The notes under the pieces: generated by a model | What the model was told of the DNA's origin: nothing | What the model saw: only the letters and a program-made list of their open reading frames with translations | The model's database searches: none | Shown: piece after piece, positions 5,745 through 10,000 of the stretch | How positions within the stretch are numbered: position 1 is the stretch's first letter | How the letters are laid out: each line of letters begins with the position of its first letter | Position numbers and translations under genes: made by a program | Assembly: GCF_020217005.1 (NCBI RefSeq) | Contig: NZ_JAIWOI010000092.1 | Location: forward strand, 1-10,000 | Direction: 5' to 3' | DNA: 10,000 bases | Source of the DNA: Rheinheimera sp. | Lineage (GTDB): Bacteria; Pseudomonadota; Gammaproteobacteria; Enterobacterales; Alteromonadaceae

Positions 5745-6185
5745 TTATACCCCTATATCTTCATTCCATAACTCTGGTTTAGCGGCAATAAAGTCTTGCA
5801 TTAGCTGCACACATTCAGCATTGTCCTGAACAATCAGTTCCACACCACGGCTTTTTACATAAGCTTCTGGCCCCTGAAAAGTACGATTTTCACCAACCAC
5901 TACTTTGGGAATGCCATAAAGTAACACAGTACCACTGCACATATCACAAGGAGACAAGGTGGAGTACAGCACAGCCTGGCGATAGTCTTGTGCTGTTAAC
6001 CTGCCCGCATTCTCCAGACAATCCATTTCTGCATGCAATACACAGCTACCTTTTTGCACTCTTTGGTTATGACCACGGCCCACTATTTCTCCGTTAATCA
6101 CAAGTACCGAACCTATAGGAATACCGCCTTCGGCTAAACTTTTTTTCGCTTGTTCTATTGCGGCTAACATAAAAGGGTCTGTCAT
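5745..6185 (-). CDS. Cytosine deaminase, yeast FCY1-like small zinc type
   Basis: This 146-residue enzyme belongs to the cytidine/deoxycytidylate deaminase fold and closely resembles the yeast cytosine deaminase, which converts cytosine to uracil for pyrimidine salvage. I see the zinc and proton-shuttle motif His51-Ala-Glu53, the zinc pair PCDMC (Cys80, Cys83), Asn40 in GRGHNQR matching the substrate asparagine, TLSPCDMCSG, YGIPKVVVGEN, and the C-terminal lid KPELWNEDIGV, which resembles the yeast ending with its Trp and Asp. The lid separates it from TadA and guanine deaminases. The classical bacterial cytosine deaminase CodA is an unrelated amidohydrolase of over 400 residues. An AGGAT site lies about 6 bases before the ATG. 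The TAA stop is separated by one base from the GTG of the diguanylate cyclase gene, so the two are translationally coupled. Cytosine as the substrate is inferred from similarity. Confidence 0.88.
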   Translation of the reverse strand: MTDPFMLAAIEQAKKSLAEGGIPIGSVLVINGEIVGRGHNQRVQKGSCVLHAEMDCLENAGRLTAQDYRQAVLYSTLSPCDMCSGTVLLYGIPKVVVGENRTFQGPEAYVKSRGVELIVQDNAECVQLMQDFIAAKPELWNEDIGV

Positions 6186-6274
6186 TCACACTATCCTGTA
6201 AATCAGCTGAAATCAGCCACTCACTGTATTTAGCTTGTGGCTCTGCTTCCATAGTTTAGTGAGAAATACAGAAA

Positions 6275-6315
6275 AAGAAGACCAGAATAGTAAATTAAAT
6301 TACAGTCTATTCTGG
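6275..6315 (-). terminator. Terminator after the ferredoxin gene
   Basis: Read on the minus strand, CCAGAATAG (6315-6307) pairs with CTATTCTGG (6290-6282), a 9-bp perfect stem with a 16-base AT-rich loop, followed by TCTTCTTTTTC. The stem begins in the last codons and stop of the ferredoxin gene. It ends the trhP-ferredoxin operon and leaves about 90 bases for a separate deaminase promoter, in which I see no strong -35/-10 pair. Confidence 0.65.
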
Positions 6316-6510
6316 CTTAGCAGGCAGGTACTTGATGCAATCCAGCGGGCACACTTCGATACAGGCAGGCTTGTCATAAAAACCAACGCATTCAGTACAT
6401 AAGTCAGGGTCGACCTGATAATGCTGCTCTGCACGGAAAATGGCCGTATTAGGACACTCAGGCACACACATATCACAATTAATGCACAGCGGCTCTATCC
6501 ACACTGACAT
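6307..6510 (-). CDS. YfhL-like 2[4Fe-4S] ferredoxin, short form
   Basis: This 67-residue ferredoxin has two cluster motifs: Cys9-x2-Cys12-x2-Cys15-x3-Cys19-Pro and Cys38-x2-Cys41-x8-Cys50-x3-Cys54-Pro. The eight-residue insert in the second motif (CTECVGFYDKPAC) and the start CINCDMCVPECPNTAI are characteristic of the YfhL/Allochromatium-type ferredoxins. E. coli YfhL is about 86 residues; this one lacks the C-terminal extension. It is a low-potential cytoplasmic electron carrier. The ATG at 6510 lies within the last codons of trhP (16-base overlap), and its GGAG ribosome site lies inside trhP, so the two proteins are coupled. The context suggests it could serve the U32 hydroxylation enzyme as electron donor or cluster partner; this is inference. 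Confidence 0.92.
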   Translation of the reverse strand: MSVWIEPLCINCDMCVPECPNTAIFRAEQHYQVDPDLCTECVGFYDKPACIEVCPLDCIKYLPAKPE

Positions 6511-7823
6511 GATAACGCTCCAGAGCCTGACTCGACTTGCATTCCTTGTTGTTTTAACAAGAAGCCCGAGTGTGGACTGATTCCACCAGGCAATTGAAAC
6601 CAGACCTGATAGCCTGATCCTGGTGCTACCAGCAACTTTTCCCCATCAGCGCCATAAAAGACAGGCTCCAACTCCTTGCACCCCAGAGGGGTCATCAACA
6701 CCAATTGATCTTCTGCGGTAAAACGATTTTTGACCAGCAACAAAGCCTGACCTTGCGCATTAATCTCACCACTGAATTCTCCCACCAGCAACTGCTCACC
6801 TTCACTATGGCTGGTCTGGTAATTTTGCAATTCGGCGCTGATATGGCGGCGTAAAAAACCTTCAGTAAAACCCCGGTTGGCCATGCCGTTTAACTGCTGC
6901 AGTAAATCAGGGTTAAAACTCTTGCCGGCCATCGCATCATCTATCGCTTTACGATACACCTGAGCTGTGCGGGCTACATAATAAGGTGACTTGGTACGAC
7001 CTTCTATTTTCAGCGAATGCACGCCCATAGCGCTAAAAGCAGCGACATGTTGCACAGCGCGCAGATCTTTGGAATTAAAGATATAACTGCCATGTTCATC
7101 TTCATCCAGCAGCATCAGCTCGCCAGGGCGGCCTTGCTCTTCAACCAATACAGGCGCTGCCAGTTCAGTGGCTGCAGGCTGATACTGCCCTACCTCATCG
7201 GCCACTGCGTCATGGGCTTGATAAGACCAACGACAGGCATTAGTGCAGGCGCCCTGATTTGGGTCGCGTTTATTGATATAGCCAGACAATAAACAGCGGC
7301 CTGAGTAGGCCATACACAAAGCGCCGTGCACAAAAACCTCCAGCTCCATTTCTGGCACTTTTTCACGGATTTGGGCTATTTCCTCCAGCGCCAGCTCGCG
7401 GGATAAAATCACCCGCTCTATACCTTGCTGTTGCCAGAACAACACAGCAGCCCAATTGACCGTATTGGCTTGAACAGACAAATGCAGTGGAACCTGCGGA
7501 AAATGCTGACGCAACAAAAATACCACGCCAGGATCAGACACAATAAGCGCATCAGGACCCAAAGCTACAGCGGGCGCCATATCTTCGACAAAACGCTCTA
7601 ACTTGCTGTTATGGGGCGCAATATTGACCACCAGATAAAACTTTTTACCCAACTGATGCGCTTCCTGAATACCCATAGCTAAAGTAGCTAAATCAAATTC
7701 GTTATTGCGCACCCGCAAACTAAAACGCGGCTGACCGGCATAGACAGCATCAGCGCCATAAGCAAAAGCCATACGCATGGCTTTTAAACTACCAGCAGGG
7801 GATAAAAGTTCAGGAGCATTCAT
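6495..7823 (-). CDS. trhP: TrhP (YegQ), U32-family tRNA 5-hydroxyuridine synthesis protein
   Basis: The 442-residue protein matches E. coli TrhP (YegQ, about 453 residues) along its length. TrhP uses prephenate-dependent chemistry to hydroxylate U34 of certain tRNAs to ho5U, the precursor of cmo5U and mcmo5U. Diagnostic stretches are APELLSPAGSLKAMRMAFAY at the start, GADAVYAGQPRFSLRVRNNEF, the U32 signature ELEVFVHGALCMAYSGRC with LSGYINKRDPNQGACTNACRW (conserved Cys170, Cys177, Cys193, Cys197), and SLKIEGRTKSPYYVARTAQVYRKAIDD. The tail ends in an added SCQCG with two more cysteines. I chose the ATG at 7823 because it aligns with the E. coli start; an in-frame GTG at 7835 would add four residues, and neither has a convincing ribosome site. 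It overlaps the ferredoxin gene and is separated from hemN by a terminator. Confidence 0.93.
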   Translation of the reverse strand: MNAPELLSPAGSLKAMRMAFAYGADAVYAGQPRFSLRVRNNEFDLATLAMGIQEAHQLGKKFYLVVNIAPHNSKLERFVEDMAPAVALGPDALIVSDPGVVFLLRQHFPQVPLHLSVQANTVNWAAVLFWQQQGIERVILSRELALEEIAQIREKVPEMELEVFVHGALCMAYSGRCLLSGYINKRDPNQGACTNACRWSYQAHDAVADEVGQYQPAATELAAPVLVEEQGRPGELMLLDEDEHGSYIFNSKDLRAVQHVAAFSAMGVHSLKIEGRTKSPYYVARTAQVYRKAIDDAMAGKSFNPDLLQQLNGMANRGFTEGFLRRHISAELQNYQTSHSEGEQLLVGEFSGEINAQGQALLLVKNRFTAEDQLVLMTPLGCKELEPVFYGADGEKLLVAPGSGYQVWFQLPGGISPHSGFLLKQQGMQVESGSGALSCQCG

Positions 7824-7840
7824 GGGGCAATCCACAGAGC

Positions 7841-7878
7841 ATTAAAAAAACAAGAGGCGCATCATAGCGCCTGTTTTT
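7841..7878 (-). terminator. Terminator between hemN and trhP
   Basis: AGGCGC (7855-7860) and GCGCCT (7867-7872) form a GC-rich 6-bp stem with a 6-base loop. It is flanked by T tracts in both directions: TTTTT on the plus strand and, for hemN on the minus strand, a run of seven T after CTTG. It would end the hemN transcript 20 bases after its stop codon, so trhP needs its own promoter, which I could not identify in the short gap. Confidence 0.8.
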
Positions 7879-7897
7879 AACCATGTTTTGCGTTGGA

Positions 7898-9259
7898 TCA
7901 AACCACTTTGGAATAGCTTGGATTACTGTTGTTTTGCAGGTAACGATCAAAACTGGCACAGACTAAACGCACCAGCAATCGACCCCGTGGTGTCACCTGA
8001 ATATGGCTTTGAGAACAGTGCACCAAACCATCAGCGATCAGTGGGTCCAGTTTAGGTAAAGCATCGGCAAAATAACTCCAAAAATCGGCGATGCTAAAGC
8101 GCTGACAAAAATCATGGATATCCAGCTCAAAATGACAAATTAACTGGCTGATTAAAGCTGCGCGGATTTTATCATCCTGACTTAAACTAAAACCGCGCTC
8201 CAGCGGCATTATCCCCTCGCTCAACTGGCGTTGATAATCTTGCAGTTCTTTCTGATTTTGCCAAATTACGCCATTGACCTGACTGATAGAAGATACTCCC
8301 AAGCCAATCAATGCATCCTGGCCTGCTGTGGTATAGCCCTGAAAATTACGCTGCAATTTGCCTTGTTGCTGTGCTATCGCTAAAGAGTCGGTCGCTTTGG
8401 CGAAATGATCCATGCCGATACATTGATAACCTGCAACGCTAAACTCTTTGATAGCCAACTCTAATAGCACAACTTTATCTTCTGCCTGCGGCAAGCTTTG
8501 AGTTGGAATTTTGCGCTGAGCCGCAAAACGGGTCGGCAAGTGGGCATAGCTGAACAGCGATACCCTGTCAGGATCCAACTGCAACACGCTGTGCAACGTC
8601 TGAATAAAGCTCTCTGGCCTTTGGTACGGCAAGCCATAGACTAAATCCAGATTAATAGAATTAAACCCTAGCCGCTTGGCTTCCAGCACCAAAGAGCGCA
8701 CCAGATCTTCGCTTTGCACTCTGTTGATGGCGATTTGAACTTGCTCATCGAAGTCCTGCACACCAAAGCTAACCCGGCTAAAGCCCAACTGGCGTAAATG
8801 AGCCAGTTTTTCCAGACTGCAGCTGCGCGGGTCTATTTCAATAGAAAGCTCGGCATCAGGCTTAAACACAAAATGCTGTCTGAGCAGCTGCATTAGCCTG
8901 GACAATTGCTCTTCGGTTAAAAAGGTCGGAGTACCACCACCTAAATGCAGCTGGGATATAGTTTTGTCGCTCAGCAGAGGTTGATACAAAGCCATCTCAA
9001 CTGCCAGATGCTGAAGGTACAAATCAGCTTTTTCGCTGTGCCGAGTCACCATTTTGTTACAGCCGCAGTAGTAACACAGCTGCTGGCAAAATGGGATATG
9101 CAGGTACAAACAGAGCTCGTGCGCAGAACTGGCTAAAGCGGCCTGAATAGCAGAAGCCGGAAAATCAGGCTGTAAAGATAAAGCCGTTGGGTACGAGGTA
9201 TAACGGGGACCATTCACCGAATACTTCTGGATTAAATCAGTTGACCATAACACCGACAT
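7898..9259 (-). CDS. hemN: Oxygen-independent coproporphyrinogen III oxidase
   Basis: This 453-residue radical SAM enzyme (E. coli HemN about 457) decarboxylates coproporphyrinogen III to protoporphyrinogen IX in anaerobic haem synthesis in the cytoplasm. The N-terminal GPRYTSYPTA (17-26) is the HemN hallmark that separates it from HemW. The cluster motif is Cys58-x3-Cys62-x2-Cys65-x-Cys67 within HIPFCQQLCYYCGCNK, where the last Cys is also typical of HemN. The SAM-binding GGGTP (107-111), the SIEIDPR strand and the C-terminal HemN_C domain (about 360-435) all follow in order, so the enzyme looks complete. The ribosome site before the ATG is weak (AGAGAAAAG). An FNR/Anr-type box about 65 bases upstream, placed 41.5 bases from a plausible start, predicts induction under low oxygen. 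It is transcribed alone. Confidence 0.96.
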   Translation of the reverse strand: MSVLWSTDLIQKYSVNGPRYTSYPTALSLQPDFPASAIQAALASSAHELCLYLHIPFCQQLCYYCGCNKMVTRHSEKADLYLQHLAVEMALYQPLLSDKTISQLHLGGGTPTFLTEEQLSRLMQLLRQHFVFKPDAELSIEIDPRSCSLEKLAHLRQLGFSRVSFGVQDFDEQVQIAINRVQSEDLVRSLVLEAKRLGFNSINLDLVYGLPYQRPESFIQTLHSVLQLDPDRVSLFSYAHLPTRFAAQRKIPTQSLPQAEDKVVLLELAIKEFSVAGYQCIGMDHFAKATDSLAIAQQQGKLQRNFQGYTTAGQDALIGLGVSSISQVNGVIWQNQKELQDYQRQLSEGIMPLERGFSLSQDDKIRAALISQLICHFELDIHDFCQRFSIADFWSYFADALPKLDPLIADGLVHCSQSHIQVTPRGRLLVRLVCASFDRYLQNNSNPSYSKVV

Positions 9260-9295
9260 TGAACTTTTCTCTGCTTTCCCCTCAAAGGTGGCTGC

Positions 9296-9301
9296 AGTTT
9301 A
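9296..9301 (-). promoter_or_regulatory. Possible hemN -10 box
   Basis: On the minus strand TAAACT (9301-9296) matches 4 of 6 consensus bases and would start transcription near 9289. A weak -10 without a good -35 is normal for activator-dependent promoters, and the FNR-like box is centred 41.5 bases upstream of this start. Confidence 0.45.
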
Positions 9302-9323
9302 ATGCATCAACTTTAGTTCGTTG

Positions 9324-9337
9324 TTGATCTGAAACAA
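9324..9337 (-). promoter_or_regulatory. FNR/Anr-type box upstream of hemN
   Basis: TTGATctgaAACAA matches the FNR consensus TTGAT-N4-ATCAA at 9 of 10 defined positions. It lies between hemN and the efflux gene; its spacing fits class II activation of hemN and it is too far (about 125 bases from the ATG) and ill-placed to suit the efflux gene. Oxygen-regulated hemN is well known in gammaproteobacteria. Confidence 0.7.
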
Positions 9338-9424
9338 AGTCCGTTGCTGCCAGATGAGCGCTTAAATAACGACCAAAGCCCATAAAATGACGACAGATTA
9401 AACTGGAAAAATTCCCTCCCTTAT

Positions 9425-9448
9425 TTTAGAATGAACGTTCACTCTAAA
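9425..9448 (+). promoter_or_regulatory. 24-bp palindrome, TetR-type operator candidate
   Basis: The core is AGAATGAACGTTCACTCT, extended by TTT and AAA on the two sides, so 11 of 12 base pairs are symmetric around the centre 9436/9437. Sites with a TGAACGTTCA core are typical of TetR-family repressors in front of RND efflux operons. No TetR gene is in the window, so the repressor must be encoded elsewhere, possibly beyond the right edge. Confidence 0.72.
9427..9432 (+). promoter_or_regulatory. Possible -10 box of the RND adaptor gene
   Basis: TAGAAT matches 5 of 6 -10 bases, and a TGGAAA (9404-9409) at a 17-base spacing is a moderate -35 box. The -10 box lies within the left arm of the long palindrome, so a bound repressor would exclude polymerase. 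Start expected near 9439. Confidence 0.5.
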
Positions 9449-9462
9449 TGGAGATTTTAAAC

Positions 9463-10000
9463 ATGCAGCGTTCCCGCATCGTATTTTTTGCCCTTTCCGC
9501 CCTGGCGGGCTCTGTTGCTTTGGCCGGTTGTGGCCAGGCTCAACAAGCCGCAGCACCGGCAGCACAGGCCATGCCTGTTGGCGTGGTCACCCTGAAAAGT
9601 CAGGCGGTTACATTAACCAAAGAATTACCAGGCCGCGTGGCAGCCTCACAAATTGCCGAAATTCGCCCTCAGGTCGACGGCATAGTACTGCAACGTTTAT
9701 TTACTGAAGGTGGTGAAGTTAAAGCTGGTCAGGCTTTATATCAAATTGACCCAGCCACTTTTGAAGCTCAACTGTCCAGCGCTAAAGCGGCAGTAGCGCG
9801 GGCTCAGGCCAGCATTGCCAGCAGCAAAGCCAAAGCCAGCCGTTATACCGAACTGTTAAAAATTAAAGCGGTCAGCCAGCAGGAGTTTGACGAAGCAGAC
9901 GCGGCTTATAAACAAGCTCAGGCCGATTTATTAACGGCTCAGGCCCAATTGAAAACAGCGCAGATTAATCTGAACTACAGCAAAGTTTTGTCCCCTATCA
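9463..10000 (+). CDS. RND efflux periplasmic adaptor lipoprotein (AcrA/MexA type), 3' end cut by window
   Basis: The frame runs from the ATG at 9463 off the right edge, giving 179 visible residues of an expected 370-400. It starts with a lipoprotein signal peptide ending in the lipobox LAGC (Cys23), so the mature protein is lipid-anchored in the periplasm. Then come the first membrane-proximal beta strands (VGVVTLKSQAVTLTKELPGRVAAS), the lipoyl-like half motif IAEIRPQVDGIVLQRLFTEGGEVKAGQALYQIDP (about 64-97), and the alpha-helical hairpin (about 103-170, Ala/Gln/Lys-rich), all in AcrA order. Adaptors of this kind join an inner membrane RND pump to a TolC-type outer membrane channel to expel drugs and toxins; the pump gene should lie just downstream. 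GGAG (9450-9453) lies 9 bases before the ATG. Repression by a TetR-family protein is predicted from the palindrome upstream. Confidence 0.94.
   Translation, partial: MQRSRIVFFALSALAGSVALAGCGQAQQAAAPAAQAMPVGVVTLKSQAVTLTKELPGRVAASQIAEIRPQVDGIVLQRLFTEGGEVKAGQALYQIDPATFEAQLSSAKAAVARAQASIASSKAKASRYTELLKIKAVSQQEFDEADAAYKQAQADLLTAQAQLKTAQINLNYSKVLSPI

Noticed and set aside
6224..6271. 8-bp inverted repeat CTGTATTT ... AAATACAG in front of the deaminase gene
   Set aside because: The arms are 32 bases apart in AT-rich DNA with no good promoter boxes; too weak to call an operator or hairpin.
6356..6363. TTCGATAC half-site in the ferredoxin gene
   Set aside because: There is no second half and no promoter nearby; the codons explain the sequence.
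9306..9328. ATCAAC ... GTTGAT inverted repeat near hemN
   Set aside because: The 11-base spacing does not fit FNR; the adjacent TTGAT-N4-AACAA site explains the region better.

Overview
This window looks like chromosomal DNA of an aquatic gammaproteobacterium. The proteins resemble those of Rheinheimera, Shewanella and other Alteromonadales-type genera, but this is an impression from the protein sequences and not a database result. Supporting signs are E. coli-like HemN, TrhP/YegQ and YfhL-type proteins, an RND efflux lipoprotein, and a moderate GC content with many CAG/CAA glutamine codons. I see no phage, transposon, CRISPR, rRNA or tRNA signal.

Left part (1-3170): a small stress-type regulon. 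A minus-strand pair encodes a MarR-family regulator with an extra C-terminal cysteine cluster, followed by a class I glutamine amidotransferase that runs off the left edge. Divergent from it is a two-gene operon for a DUF2024 protein and a Rof-like Rho-binding antiterminator, closed by a strong terminator at about 1941-1975. Next comes a second plus-strand operon encoding an 80-residue CPVC thioredoxin-like protein and a secreted protein of unknown function. Both plus-strand operons share one promoter design: TTGACA, then a 15-bp palindrome of the type GTATCGAATCGATAC filling the 17-bp spacer, then a -10 box, then a second palindrome. This points to one repressor, most simply the local MarR protein, controlling all three transcription units.

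Middle part (3308-6185): an orphan periplasmic solute-binding protein faces a minus-strand pair. That pair is a yeast-type cytosine deaminase and, one base after its stop codon, a membrane GAF-PAS-GGDEF diguanylate cyclase starting with GTG.

Right part (6307-9259, minus strand): hemN (oxygen-independent coproporphyrinogen III oxidase) with an FNR/Anr box and its own terminator, then trhP (U32 family, tRNA 5-hydroxyuridine synthesis) overlapping by 16 bases a short YfhL-like 2[4Fe-4S] ferredoxin. At the right edge (9463 onward, plus strand) an RND efflux periplasmic adaptor begins behind a long palindrome typical of TetR-family operators.

The most interesting feature is the MarR-type regulon, because of its duplicated operator design and its uncommon set of targets.
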